Assembly (NCBI GenBank): GCA_033807695.1
Contig: CM066304.1
Span: 310,001-374,000 of the forward strand
From: Daedaleopsis sinensis
Lineage: Eukaryota; Basidiomycota; Agaricomycetes; Polyporales; Polyporaceae
Length of the DNA stretch: 64,000 nucleotides
Direction: 5' to 3'
Shown here: positions 1 through 11,590 of the stretch, piece after piece
Position numbering within the stretch: position 1 is the stretch's first letter
Layout of the letters: every line of letters starts with the position of its first letter
Notes under the pieces: generated by a model
The model's database searches: none
Told to the model about the DNA's origin: nothing
What the model saw: the letters and a program-made list of their open reading frames with translations, nothing else
Program-made: the position numbers and the translations under genes

Positions 1-290
1 CACTGCAGATGACAATAGCGTGTGCCCTTGAAGGGCTCGGACCCGCACAGCGCATGTCCGCTCGAGGGCTGCGAGAAGTCGGATCCAGAGTACGTGAGCG
101 CTGCGCAGCTCAAACGTGCTGACAGTATACCGTAGGGACGCGCAGCGCATGCGCCTTCGTGCTGGTCCAGGACCTTGAGATCTTGAGAGAGGAACAGGCC
201 AGAGGCGAGCATCGTCGGCCCGGGCCGTAATAGAAAAGAGAAAGTAGTGACTAGCGAGGCGACAGTTATACACGACTATGAAACAAGGGG

Positions 291-320
291 GACGCAAACG
301 CAGACGCAGACGCAGAGACA
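291..320. repeat. Short CAGACG-type hexanucleotide repeat
   Basis: About four imperfect tandem copies of CAGACG (first copies read CAAACG), ending in CAGAGACA. A simple sequence repeat in the 3' flank with no visible coding role. Confidence 0.7.
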
Positions 321-388
321 CACAGAGCCGGGGTGCGAGACGAACAGACGGAAGATACGAAGGGACGGGGGGACCGGTGTGGGGCAAG

Positions 389-420
389 ATATGGGATATG
401 GATATGGATATGTATGTATG
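389..420. repeat. Short GGATAT hexanucleotide repeat
   Basis: Four to five imperfect copies of GGATAT, grading into TATG tetranucleotides at the right end. Simple repeat in the same non-coding flank. Confidence 0.7.
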
Positions 421-1231
421 TAGAGCTCGCGGGAGGGCGAGCACGGCACTATGGACACTATGGCTATGGGCAAAGGGGATCAGCCAGGAAAACAACTTGA
501 AGGCACACGACGTAGGGTAACAACAACGACAGCAGGCATGGGCAAGAGGACGGACGGATCACACTACTACCTAGCTACGGGGACTACGGGGACTATGGGA
601 CGAGACGCCGGGAGACGCGGCCAACGCGGCTGACGATGGGCCGTGCGCTGTCGGAACTTGGGCGCGAAGGGGTGGAACAGGAAGGCCTTGTTTCACGCCG
701 ACGAGGACGGGCGTGGCGAGAGACGGTTGATGGGCGGGCGGAGGGGCAGGACTAGGACGAGAGGAAGATAGGAGCAAACACGAGGATGTACACGGGCGCA
801 CGGGGCCCGAGTACAGACCCGAGGGAAGGAGGGGATGAGGCGGGAGATCTACTATAACGTAGTACCAGCAGCGAGCAGCAAGTGAGGGCGGCTGGATGGC
901 GGCAGATGCCTTTTGACGACATAAATAAGATCATCCAGGGAGACGCAGCGAGCGGCAAGGGTGGCAAGTGGTGAAGCGGGAGCGAAAGAAAAGGGAGTAT
1001 AAGGTATGAAATACGCGCGGCAGCCGCACGCACATGTGAACGGATAGATCCACGACACGTAGCAGCAAGCAAGCAGTCCTTCCAGGAATCCAGAGCTCGC
1101 TCCCGAGAAGGAGCCCCGAGCACCAGTCAAAGCCCCCTCGTGAACCCCAAGCGGGAACCGTCCATCGAACCACAACTCCGCGACGCGCACGCACGCGCCA
1201 GCCGACGGCGTGACACGGGCACGCCCGCGCT

Positions 1232-2969
1232 CTATGCCGCGTTCTCGGGGTCGAACCACGCTGCGAAGTCGCGCTCGAAGTTCAAGCTCGAGTCTCCGTT
1301 CAAAAACGACGAGTCGAACCCATCGAGCGATTGGAAGTCGAACGGCCCCAATGCTGACGGGTCGAGCGCATCCGCTGGCGGCGGCGGCGGCGGTGGAGGG
1401 TGGTGGTTAGACATCTGTGGGGTCGACTGGTTCATGATAGCAGAGGGGGAAGGCGCGGTCATCGTTGACGCGTTGGGGGTCGGAGGAGCGGGGGTCGAGA
1501 CTTGTGGGGGCCCACTTGGTTGCTGCGGGTTCTGGCCGGGCATTTGTCCACCGATGCCTGCTGCGGCGTTGTGAGGCGACGCGTTTGGCGCAACACCATC
1601 CTCCTGCTTAGGTCCCCCTGGAGCTTTCGCAGCCATCGCAGGTGATGGAGGGGGCATCATGCCTGCCATCGGCGCCTTGTTTGGGCCCATCCTGTTTCCG
1701 GGAGGAGGAATGCCGGGCATGCCGCCGCCTTGCGTGTCGGATGCAGACGGCGAGGGTACCCCACCAGGCATCATCATATGAGGAGGTTTGTGGATCGCCG
1801 CCATAGACTGCCGGTACTGTGGAACCAACAGGGCCGTCAGTCCAAACGTCGGAGACAACAAGGACATTCGGCATACCTGGTGCATCTGCTGGTTATTCAT
1901 CCCCTGCTGGTTGTTCATCCCTCCCGGCGGTCCTGGCATCATGTGTGGATTCATCGGCTGGCTCATGGGACTCATCTGTGGCGTACCCAATCCATGGCCG
2001 AGCATTGGGTTGTTGTTGTTCATACCCTGCATTGGCTGTCCTTGGAATGGCATCTGCATAGGTCCGCGCATCATGCTGCCTGGCGGCATAGGATGTTGCA
2101 TCGGTCCGCCGGGGTGTGGAGGGTACATCGGGGTCATGGGTGGCTGTGCTCCTTGATCCGCACCCGCAGGCGACGTGCGCGGACGCTTACTCGCGGGCGG
2201 CGAGGACTCGTTCTTCGGCAATTGTTCGGGCTGACGCAGCGACACATTAGTGTATGTCAGACTCAAGTCTAGCTTTCGCTTCTCACCTCTTGCCCTGGCG
2301 ATGTGCTATTACGCTTGTTCCCTCGCTGCATGTTTGCACCTGGAGGTGGAGGAATAGGCTGCTGGGCATTAGGAGGTAGCTGGTTGCGTAGGCCAGATGG
2401 GTGTGGCATAGATCCCTGCTGTCCCGGTGGCATCTGACCAGGCCCGGGCGGCTTCATGTAGTACCTTCGGAAGTGACCAACCACTTGTTGCTGAACGTTC
2501 ACAGCGACGTTAACAGTCACGACCTCAACACGAACGTAGCACAGTCACCTTCTCGTCCATCGTCATGAGGTTAAGCTCTTTCTCAGGCATGTTCATGTCC
2601 TGCTTGATCTTGCTCAGGGTCTGCGGGGGTATGCGGTTGTACTCCATGTCAATGGTACCGGGCGGCTGTCGAGCGGCCATGCTCGGGCTTTGATGCACCA
2701 TGTTGTTCGCAGGCGATCCAGGATTGCTCGGCGATCGACCTAGTTGTGAGTACCCGGGCTGAGGTGTCTGCTGCTGGCCGGCCATAGGAATGGGGGGACC
2801 GGTGGGTGGATGCATCGCTCCCGGTCTGGAATTGATCTGCGTCAACGGTTGGTTGGCGCCCACGGGGCCCATACTACCGATCGGGTTGGGTGGTTGTGCG
2901 CCAGAAGGATTCGGAGGAGAGTGTGCCATGGTGGGAGACTGGAAGGGCGCGCCATTCATCCCGCGCTGC

Positions 2970-3028
<59 letters not shown>

Positions 3029-3845
3029 CTGCATTTGCTGCTGTTGCATCGCTCGCTGGTTCGTTAGACTAGGGCCCATGCCCGGTGCCTGCGAGGAGCC
3101 TGCGGGTGGAGGAGGACCCGCGGAAGATCCGGGTATGCCGTTTGGTTGCGGAGCGCTACCCGGGAATGGCACTGGGTTCTGGTGGGTCCCGTTAGGCATA
3201 GCTCCAGGCTGTGGTGGACCTTGGGGAACGCCATTCGTCTGTGGTTGCATGGGGTGTGGTGGCCGCTGGCCGTTCTGATAGCGTGGTGGTTGAACTGGAG
3301 CCCCTGCTCGCTGTTGTTTCTGCTGCATCTGTACTTGATGCTGGGATGCAGAATAGTTCGCATGGTCGCCCAATGTGAGAGTAACCACGAACGCACCTGT
3401 GTGTACAACAGCGCATCATCCGACCCATTCCCATTGCTCTTCGCCGTGAAGAGCACCCAGAAGACGCTCCACCACCTGGTGATATGCAAAAGATTTGCGA
3501 GCTCGCTCAGCCGGAGCTTACACGGGTACGAGGGGACGATGCAAAGAGAGAGACTGGACGCACTCGAAGAGGAGCCCCTGCTTCGCATTGATCGGCGGCG
3601 ACGACGAAGGGGGAATTTGTGCCTCATCCTGGAGTGCATCGGCGGTCTTCGAGAAGCCACGCTTGACGCAGTAGTCGTGTATGTATATGTTAAACCTGCA
3701 GGACCAGACGGCACGGTGAGCTCGATCGCGAGGAGGAGCGCACGGCGACGGACATTCTATCTCCATCCCATTGAATCACTGGGTCGCTCGTCGGTGCATT
3801 GTGCGTCGGCGGAGCCGTCGTGGTGACGGGGCCATCGGCGGACAT
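1232..3845 (-). CDS. LUFS/LisH-domain transcriptional regulator, Flo8/SomA-like
   Basis: The spliced model has seven exons (3845-3754, 3695-3564, 3475-3397, 3340-2549, 2490-2287, 2230-1877, 1807-1232) and sums to 2229 nt, or 742 residues, with every junction in frame and every intron GT-AG (56-88 bp). Exon 1 starts MSADGP and runs into WDGDRM; a LisH motif follows at about residues 31-64 (FNIYIHDYCVKRGF). The QGLLFEWWSVFWVLF block at about 70-85 is the signature of the LUFS domain shared by LEUNIG, Flo8 and SSDP. After that the protein is low-complexity Pro/Gln/Gly/Met, with a Gln run at about 199-226, an island HFRRYYMKPP at about 370, and an acidic, aromatic C-terminus ending FDPENAA. In fungi this family acts in the nucleus, downstream of cAMP/PKA signalling, in adhesion and development; that role here is inferred from homology. 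The exact start depends on the 58-bp first intron with a GTCCGT donor. Confidence 0.88.
2966..3048 (-). repeat. CAG/CAA repeat encoding the polyglutamine tract
   Basis: Nearly uninterrupted CTG/TTG on the plus strand (CAG/CAA on the coding strand) inside exon 4 of the LUFS/LisH gene, broken by one or two Met codons. Mixed CAG/CAA use keeps it from being a pure microsatellite. Length variation between strains is likely. Confidence 0.9.
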
Positions 3846-4378
3846 GGCGGAGGGCGTCTCTCTGGAGCTCTGTCAGGTCTGAGGTGGCGCTCGAGGTGAG
3901 CGATACGAGGGGAGTGCGAGCGACGAGAGCAGACAGACCTTGCGCAGCAGCGATAGACAGAGCGGAGGGGGGAGAGGCGGGGAGCGGGGAGATTGGGCGA
4001 GGAGTCGGCGGAAGATAGAGAAGCGAGGCGTGGGCGGGAGGGGAGGTGTGGGAAGCGGTGCTGGTGGATGTGGCTGTATGCGTGTGGGTCGCGCTGTGGG
4101 TCGTCGAGGACGGGGGCGGGGGCGGCGAGGACGGCGAGGCGGACGGCGAGGACGGTATCGGCTGAGAAGGCAAGGGAGGACGAAGAGGAGGGCGAAGGCG
4201 GACCCAAGCTGGGCAGTGGCAGCACTCAGAGCCCTACACGCGACGCCTGCCCGATGGGAATCGGGCGGGTCACCGGACAAACAAATACCATCGGCAATGT
4301 CCGGCCCCCCATTCCATTATAATCCCTACACGCCTATTACTCTCAGTAAGTATCTAGAATAACACTACTCTACGCTAG
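3846..4378 (-). promoter_or_regulatory. Upstream region of the LUFS/LisH gene
   Basis: The gap between the regulator's start codon and the 3' end of the small membrane-protein gene. The coding strand is strongly pyrimidine-rich over roughly 3880-4190 (long CCT/CTC runs), as is common in fungal promoters and 5' UTRs. Several long frames here (up to about 149 codons) are Pro/Ser/Arg low-complexity translations of this bias and are not proposed as genes. No TATA box was placed. Confidence 0.5.
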
Positions 4379-4870
4379 CTAATGTCGCCGTACAACCGCA
4401 ATCTGGAAATCCCATCCGCCGACGACATACTTGACTTCCAGCAGCCGCTTGATCTCCCGCCATCCCGTGCTCACGTCCCCAATCTCCTTCTCGTCCGTCA
4501 CGACGTAGATGAAGTCCGCCGGCGAGAGCAGCGAGCGAAGCAGCGAGCCCACCAGGAACGCAATCAGCGCCACGACGACCAGAGTAGACAGCGGGTACGT
4601 CCCCGCCCGCACCGGCGCGCCTGCAAGCTGTCCGCCCGACAACGTCGCATCCGTCGCTCCCGCCGTACCAGCATCCCGATGCACTCCCGTCGACACACGT
4701 CCAACGAGATCGAGGCTGGAGCTTACTGGAGTGAGCATCGCGCTTGACCGTCGCGATGGGCTGAACCTCAGCAACGAGTGCTGCGTGTACCCGTTCAAGA
4801 ACCGCATAAGCCCACTTGCTGCGCTCTCGGGCGCCTGGTTCTCCGTCGGCGACACCAACGTCGAAGCCTG
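4379..4870 (-). CDS. Small single-pass membrane protein, family not recognised (5' exon unresolved)
   Basis: An open frame of about 163 residues reads ASTLVSPTENQAPESAASG at its start and ends WDFQIAVVRRH-stop. A hydrophobic stretch, STLVVVALIAFLVGSLL, at about residues 92-108 is a good transmembrane helix, followed by a short, charged, compact tail (GWREIKRLLEVKY). There is no ATG at the left end; a strong acceptor (TTGTCTTGTCAG) abuts 4870, so a short upstream exon carrying the start is likely but its donor could not be fixed between 4885 and 5000. Amino-acid composition and GC3 argue that the frame is real. It may be a conserved fungal protein of unknown function; no function is assigned. 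An internal Met (GLMRFLNG, about residue 21) is an alternative start. Confidence 0.65.
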   Translation of the reverse strand, partial: QASTLVSPTENQAPESAASGLMRFLNGYTQHSLLRFSPSRRSSAMLTPVSSSLDLVGRVSTGVHRDAGTAGATDATLSGGQLAGAPVRAGTYPLSTLVVVALIAFLVGSLLRSLLSPADFIYVVTDEKEIGDVSTGWREIKRLLEVKYVVGGWDFQIAVVRRH

Positions 4871-5802
4871 ACAAGACAAATGCGAAGCGTGTGAGCAACC
4901 GAATTATGCATCCGTATGACAGCTGACGTCTTCAGGGAGAACATAACATATCCATGCATTTCAAATGCAAGTATTCCGCAGTCTGAATATGCATGGATCC
5001 ACCATAGGCGAGTGAGCGTCTGGTCAGTCCACCTAGATAACCGGATGGATCCACCAGACGCAGACTCGCTTCTCGTGGACCCACCTCGATAGTTTTGGAC
5101 AAACGCTGCGTGGACATGAGATGAGGAGTCTATAAATTGCGTCCACGGCATGCAGCATCTAGCCCAGCGACTCTCCCATGTGATGCTCTCGTTAGACCGC
5201 AGGGACAGACTTGCATCTCAAGGGCATACTGTCATAGAGAAGAATTTTTTGACTGTTACGTGCGTGCGTTCGCTTGAATGAAGCAATCTACGTAGAGCGC
5301 AGTGCCCGCCACGAAGGACCAATCCACCACACATTTCAGGTTGTGTTGTGGGCCCACTTCGTGAATTGAGCATAGTAGAAGCGAACATCAGCTTGAACGA
5401 GACCTTATGTCCAACGGGTCCATGCGGAAGGCCCACAACATGCATGTGTGCGTCATTCTTCCGTGTGAATACCCCAACACAAAAAATCCAAGGATATCGA
5501 GTCAGAACTCCGAGCCATTCCGGTAACATGTCGCAGTGACACGTCTCATATAGCTCAGACAAGTTGTCGGATTCAGAGTCTTTGGTAGGTACTGACTCTT
5601 CTTTCTAGAGCACAGGCTGAGCGAAGAGATAACGACTTGTCCGATCGCACTGTGCAATCCGAGCAAATTCGATATCCGCCAGAATCTGGCGAGATCCGAG
5701 ACCCGAATCACAGAACACGAACACTAAGAGGATCTCATCGCCATTACTGAGCTCGACTCTCTCCGGCGGAGAGTCAAACAAGGTTCGCCATAACGCGACG
5801 CC
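4871..5802. other. Intergenic region between the small membrane-protein gene and the START gene
   Basis: No convincing coding frame. The left part should contain the missing first exon and promoter of the minus-strand membrane-protein gene. The right part (about 5600-5802) is the 3' flank of the START gene. It is the least GC-rich stretch of the left third and contains the inverted repeat listed separately. Confidence 0.5.
4990..5087. repeat. Imperfect inverted and direct repeat around ATGGATCCACC
   Basis: ATGGATCCACC occurs at about 4992 and again at about 5044. Between and after them, GCGAGTGAGCGTCTGGT is followed by an approximate reverse complement, ACCAGACGCAGACTCGC, allowing a stem of about 17 bp with mismatches. 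It could be a small transposon-derived remnant or a transcribed hairpin; neither can be decided here. Confidence 0.5.
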
Positions 5803-8800
5803 TTATCGTCTCAACGCGGACCAGTCGCCGTGGGACATGGCAGCGGCTCGCAGTGTGCATCTGGACCCAGATGACTCCCCCAGACGCGGGCTAGCTTCTG
5901 GCGGAGCCACCCAGCCAACCCATCGCCACGTCCCCGCCCGCACCTCATGCGCGAGGTACGGCAATATGACATGACGCAGCAAGAAGACAGCCCATAACGC
6001 ATAACGAGCACTCACACTTTCGATCGCATCCTCCTTCGCGTCGCCGGGCGCGGCGCCGTTCTCCTTCTCGAGCTCCTCCCGCGCACCAGAAGGCTCGGCG
6101 GCTTTCGCAGGGGCCTCCAGAAGGTGCTGGGCCACGGCGAGCGGCGCCTGCAGCTCGGCCGGCACCTGCTCCCCAGCGGAGCCCGACCTGCGCACACATG
6201 CAAGACGTCAGTGCCCGCACGGTACAGGGCGGCGACCCGGAGATGAACGCCTGAACGTGGACACGAGCATGCACGCACCGTGCGAGAACGCCGAGCTTCG
6301 CCGCCCGCGTCTCGAGCAGCTCGTCCCGCCCTAGCGCCGTCAGCGACTCCTTCTCGTTCATCACAGCCACCGACGCGCCGTTCACCGCCACCGTTACCTT
6401 CTTCGTGCCGGACGCGGTCGCCGTCGCAGGGGACACGCGCACGTCGATGATCGCCCGCCCTTCTTCCAGATCGAGCAGCCACTGTGGCTTCGGCGGCGCG
6501 CTCCGGGTCTCCCCGGTCAGGGGGTCGACGATAGTCGACATCTGGTACTGCGCGGTCGGGAGCGAGAAGCGGAGCAGGTGTCGCGGTGGTCTGTCGGCGT
6601 TGAGGCCGGCGGAATGGAGCGGGGACGGAGGCAGCGTATACGCGGCACATGCGACCGGGAGTACGACGCCTGTGTCATCCGGTGTGACGTCCTTCCCAGC
6701 GTCGAGAAGGGCGAGCTGGGCCTTCGTGTTCTTCTCAATACGCGACCTCAGTCGCACTTCGTAGCCGTCCGGGTAGAGTTTCGAGTCCACGATGAGCTCC
6801 GATACTAGCAGGTCCACGGGGTGTCGCACCTCACCACGAGGCGTGAACATGGAGGGCGAGCGCCTAACATCGCGCGCGCGAGGGGACCGCGAGCGCGCAG
6901 CATGCAATCGACTGTCAGACGCGGACGGCTCCTGACTGTCGCCGAGTTGGTCGAGTCGGGTCGAGGAGGGGCTGTCCGGTGCCGGGGAAGCGTTGTTAGT
7001 GTTGGTAATTATACGACTCGGCCTCGGCGTTCGGTCGTCCTTGGAAGCAGGAGAAGAGAGGCTTGCAGATCCGTGCAGGATCATGAGACTAGAATAGACC
7101 CGGCTCACAGGGCTGAACGCAGCAGTGAGGAATGTGCGAGTCTGGTCGCGACAGCGCAACGTCCACATCTGTTGCGACCTCAGCTTGTCCTCCGATGAGG
7201 GTGCGACGACGAAGCCAGCTGCCGGAAGGCGCATCAGGGGAGGTGGAGACAGGCCTTTGAGATAGCTCTCGACAGCGAGGATCGACTTCGGGAGCATCCC
7301 GTTGATCATCGAGTTGACGGCGGCGGGAATAGAGCCTGCATAATCAACCGCGACAACTCTAGTGCACCGCGTCGAGGGAATTGCGTAGTTCTCTGCAGAG
7401 TAAGGATCGAGCGTTTCCAGTATCCACGCATCAAGGAAGACACGGCCGACGGGCAAGTTGTAAGCGTTGTACTTGCTTGACGCGAATTGACTGACCGAGT
7501 GAGGAGAAAACGACGCCGCGATGCAGAATATAGCCGATCGACTATGGCTCTCGCTGGACAGCTGCTCAACGTCCACGGTACTCCGGCGCGAGGCGGGTGC
7601 GGGAGTCGTCCCGCGTGCGATCAGGGAAGCCAAGTAGAAGCCGCGGTCGCGGAATGGGAAGCCGCCTTTCATGACCACAAACGCGGTGTGTGCGTCTGCA
7701 CCGTATGCTTCGAGCACGCTAATGGAGTCGAAGCGCGTGTCCCACTGCTTCCGGCATTCGTAGCTCGTCAGGACGGACGCAACCTCTTCGGCAGCGACGC
7801 CCTCGACGACCTTCTCGCCCTTGTGCACGGGGATGGTACCTGAGATCTCGGGGAACAACTTGCGATGCACAGGGAAGTCCTTCTCACTAACCACCGTCCA
7901 TCCATCTCCCTTTGGCTGCGTATGGAGATCCTGCACAAACGAAAGTGCGTCGAGAGCGTACTGCATAGGCGGTTTCGAAGATGAGAGGATGGCGTTCTCG
8001 CCGGCGGCGGTAGCTGGTGATATCGCGGCGACTGCTTGCTGTGTGGTCGTCGTCGCCTGCTCCACTGCGTATGTGAAGAATCTGGAGACCGACGTGGCGA
8101 AGGTTGGAGCTGTGGTCGTGAAAGACGTAGTAGCTGGTGAGGATGGTGCGGACGACTGGCTCTCCCCGTTTTCGCCTGCCTGACCATCCTTGTCGGCATC
8201 CCATTCCGCTCTGCGTCTTCGGATGACACCAAGAACAGGCGGTTGATCAAGTGGCACGCGCGTAGGCTTGACGCGCTTTTGCTTCATCAAGTTCTTGGCC
8301 TCGCGCTCCGGCATGTCCTCCACGTCGACTTCGACCTTGACGCCGTTGACCATCACGAGGCCCTTATCCTTCGGCACCGCCATGGGTCCTCTTCGCACGA
8401 TGACCTGAAGGCGTTCCTGCTCTGAGAAGAGGGCGTCATGAGTGATGGTGAGCCACAAGCCGCCGCCTCCAGAAGAGAACCGGTGACGGCGCAGAGCTGC
8501 TAACGCCTGTGGCGGAGGATCCACGACGATGTCCAAGGAGGATGCCCAGGTGTCAATATCGCAGCGAAGCTCGCATTCGATGACCGGCAGCGAGGAGGAG
8601 CCGGAATCGCGCTCCCGTGCCGTATCGCTCGCCGTTCGACGTTTAGAGGAGCCTTCGTACTCGACACGGAAGTTGCTTCGCTCATGATCATAGCGCACCT
8701 GATTCGCTTTGGCGCTCTCGAGCCGTGTAACGATAGGAGGGCCGCCACACTTGATAGCGAAGTCGCCGATACCGGCTACAGCAGTGATCATTTGTTGAGG

Positions 8801-11035
8801 TATGGACGCTTTGTTCGCCCAACCCTTAGGATCCGATTGCTCGAGAAGGGTGACTAGAGTGGTATTGGGCGATAGCGCCTCGATCGCCCAGCCCTGCAGA
8901 TCGACTTGCGTGCGAATGACACTGGGGTCAACAGGTGGGATCTGAGAGAACAAGTTTGGGTCATCGGCGGAAAATGCGAAAACGTGTATCGTAGTTGCGG
9001 ATTTGTAGACTGTCTTGAGCACGACCATGTCTCTCCCACTGAAGTAGATTACTGAGCCAGACCACAGCGAGCATCCAAAGTAGGACTCACTTGACTGGCC
9101 AAGCAGGCTTTGTCTTGTAGTGCCACAGCTCGGTTAGCTCGTTCACGTCTTCCAGCAACACGGCGTCCTCATACTGCTTGTCCCAGTATGCACGTGCCCC
9201 AGGCGTGGTGATAGCAGCATAGAGGTCCCAAAGGCTGATACCTACGAAGGTCGCCTCCGCACGGTATACGACCAGCGTGGGATCAATAGAGTCGAGTTGT
9301 GACACAGAAACGCCACGAGCCTCCACGGCTAGCCACAGGATGAGTTCAAATATTTACAGGCAGGTTGCGAGAGGATACATGAACTCACTCTGTTTCCATT
9401 TCGCTTCTGGCTCTTGCAGCAAAGAAGAGAAATATATGTAATTGCGCTTCACGCGCGACAGAATGGACTTTTCAGCCCCCGCTGAGCGCTCCGTCTGCGT
9501 CCGTACGATTTGCGGCCGCTCTCCGATCGTCGACGTACGAGAAACACTCGTCGCACCAGTCGCAACAGATGCTTGTGTATGCAGACTCTGCTCGGCCATA
9601 CTGGAGGCATCCTGAAACATCTGCTGAGAAATGAAGAACGACGCAGGATTTCGCAGCTCCAGCTCCTCGATCGGTTGTGGAATGCCATTGAGTCGCAGTG
9701 CACTAGAAGACCCAGATAGTTCTATCGCGACGCGGACTTTCAAGACGGAGTGGTCGTTAGGTAGAGATGCATGTTTCACGGCGAACGTGAACTTCGGTTG
9801 GTCTCCAGATGGGCTGTCTGTGGTGGGTGACGGCACGGAGGCACGAGTAGCATGTGCTGTCCAAGGTAACTGAGAGACGAGGTCAGAAGAACCCTTTGTC
9901 GAGAGTTGCACGTCCCATCCGTGAGCAGATGGAAGGGAGAACTCGACAGACCGAACGAGCCGACGTATTTCGCGTAATGTGTGAAGTTCTTCCATACTAT
10001 GTTCGGCATGCGGAGGACGGTAGTCGTCCTCGGGCACGATAGAGTAGTCTACCGTGAGAGCCTCCCTGTCAATGGCAAAGCGTATTCGCTCGACAGACAC
10101 GCCGTTGCCGTAGCCTATGAGAAGAGGAACACGCGAGCCGCGTTGCTGCACAGTCTTGTACAAGCCCACAGTCATCGCGCTCAGCTGTTGCGCGAGACTC
10201 GTTCCCGAGCCGAAGTTGAACACTAGGCGAAAGTTGTGTTGCCAGAAACAGCTGATTCGCAGCCGTGGCACGCTCGAGCGTTGGTTCTGCTCCGTGCCCT
10301 GTGGCTGGATGCGCTGAATACACCAGGCGAACACTGGGATATTTGAATATATGCATGCGGGGCTTACGAGATAGTACTCACACGCAACGTCAGACCGAAC
10401 ATATGGCGGAGAAGGACGCAGATACGTCGGTTCGTCGGGGGAGCGAGGTAGGGATGTGGAAATATCGATGAGGGTGGTGGCGTCGTTGAATGTACGTGAT
10501 ATGGTGACCGCATCTCGCGGACTGTATTCGTGGTCGGGACACTACATGCCTGTGAAGAACTGCAGGACTCACTTTGCCGGCCAACCAAGGGAGAAGTTGA
10601 CCTTGGATATCCGAGTGGCCTGGTCAAACATCTCCAGCAACTGCGCGCCCTCCACCGCGGGGTCCCAGTCCTTGCGCAACTCCGGTGTGACCAGGACGGA
10701 CTTCCACGCCTCCAACGACACGGGCTCGTCGCCAATGGCCACTTCGAGAACTGCGCGGTGGATGCTGTCCCCAGACTTGTTCTGACGGCGGTGAACGATG
10801 ACATCGGTGAGTTCGGGGGAAGACGTCGCACGGCCCTTGCCCTTCGTCGGCGGGTTGGGGTCGCTGGAGACAGGTACACGTTTCCACTCTGGGGAAGAGT
10901 GCGAAGTGAGGAGTTGTCGGAAGTGTGCTTGAGCGTGGTCGAGAGCGTCATACCACGACTGGTGTAGTCTGCGCATACCGCATGGGTGGAATATTGACAA
11001 GTCAGAGGGATATATGCGCACCTTGTACCATCCAT
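5803..11035 (-). CDS. Three-START-domain lipid-binding protein (intact parent copy)
   Basis: Seven exons (11035-11022, 10968-10573, 10521-10382, 10333-9389, 9328-9091, 9038-6279, 6187-5803) sum to 4878 nt, or 1625 residues, all in frame with 48-91 bp introns. The start MDGTR joins LHQSWYDALDHAQ across a 53-bp intron, which fits better than reading through from an ATG at 11180. Three START-like regions are visible: about residues 60-220 (EVAIGDEPVSLEAWKSV, WPANPRDAV, LFAWCIQRIQP), about 505-680 (TPGARAYWDKQYEDAV, WPVNGRDMVVLK) and about 936-1173 (EECRKQWDTRFD-like block, GGFPFRDRGFYLAS, VDYAGSIPAA). START domains bind lipids in a hydrophobic cavity; the ligand is unknown. The last exon contains a hydrophobic run (ALWAVFLLRHVILPYLA) that could be a membrane segment or a 72-bp in-frame intron with a poor acceptor. 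The 5' third lies inside the tandem array. Confidence 0.85.
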
Positions 11036-11590
11036 TGTGTGTCGTCAGAGGTTCGTGAGTGGTCGTTATATATGGCAGTAGTCGGCGCAAAGTTGTGGGG
11101 ATCTGAACACGTGAAGCACGCCACGTTGCCTCCGCGAGATTAATGAGGTAACAGGGAGGGTTGTTGAGCGCGTCGTTCACAACAGCGACAAGCGTTCAGA
11201 CGGCGTGGAGGTCGTCGTGGACGAGAGTCAAGCTTGCCAAAAGGCGCGAGTCCCGACCACCGACGAGTCGGACGTCGAGAGAACGCGGGTGGACGGTGAT
11301 TGCCGATGTTGCCTTATTTGGGTCTCTTAATTGAATTCACTTATCCGATAACGAGGTTTACTCATTGATCACAAGTTTGCAAGAAACCCTCTGCGAGAAA
11401 ACGTCCAGGCTGTGAGCGATATCCAGTACCTAGGCTCATCTCCACGCTCGATGGCGACAGGCAATTGTAGGTCTTCGTGCTTCCGCCCCCGCTGTCAGGA
11501 CGTCCACCAGCCTCCACCAGCTCCCCGCTCTGTCCTCTGACGCAGGCAACTCGCCCTCTGCCGCCCTGCACCCGTCGTCCGCATACACTC
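11036..11590. promoter_or_regulatory. Upstream region of the parent START gene (copied in every unit)
   Basis: About 550 bp between the START start codon and the GC-rich segment to the right. It contains an AT-richer stretch (GGGTCTCTTAATTGAATTC, about 11320) and a short CTATTAATACC element near 11598 at its right end. Its preservation in each unit means that every truncated START copy keeps its presumed promoter. Equivalents are at about 21596-22150, 32132-32690, 42132-42690, 52481-53090 and 62883-63490 (the last with indels). Confidence 0.5.

Larger units (their letters stand above)
1..1231. other. 3' flank of the LUFS/LisH gene, no gene supported
   Basis: No open frame here looks like a protein: the frames are short, overlap on both strands and lack convincing splice structure. 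The plus strand is purine-rich and holds two short simple repeats, listed separately. The part next to 1231 probably contains the 3' UTR and terminator of the minus-strand regulator, but no specific poly(A) signal can be assigned. Confidence 0.5.

Noticed and set aside
2790..3278. Plus-strand 162-codon frame with a long polycysteine run
   Set aside because: It is the antisense reading of the polyglutamine exon of the LUFS/LisH gene; the minus-strand model has full splice support and a recognised domain.
3757..4280. Minus-strand Pro/Ser/Arg-rich frames of 135-149 codons
   Set aside because: Low-complexity translations of the CT-rich upstream region; three frames are equally open and none has a domain or splice context.
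5121..5145. TATA-like CTATAAATT as a promoter on the plus strand
   Set aside because: No plus-strand gene follows within reach, so the match is not assigned to any transcript.
10569..11180. START gene starting at 11180 (MNDALNNPP...)
   Set aside because: The extra N-terminus spans a clear 53-bp intron (10969-11021, GTGCGC donor, CTGAC branch, CGCAG acceptor); splicing from the ATG at 11035 gives MDGTRLHQSWYDAL in frame.
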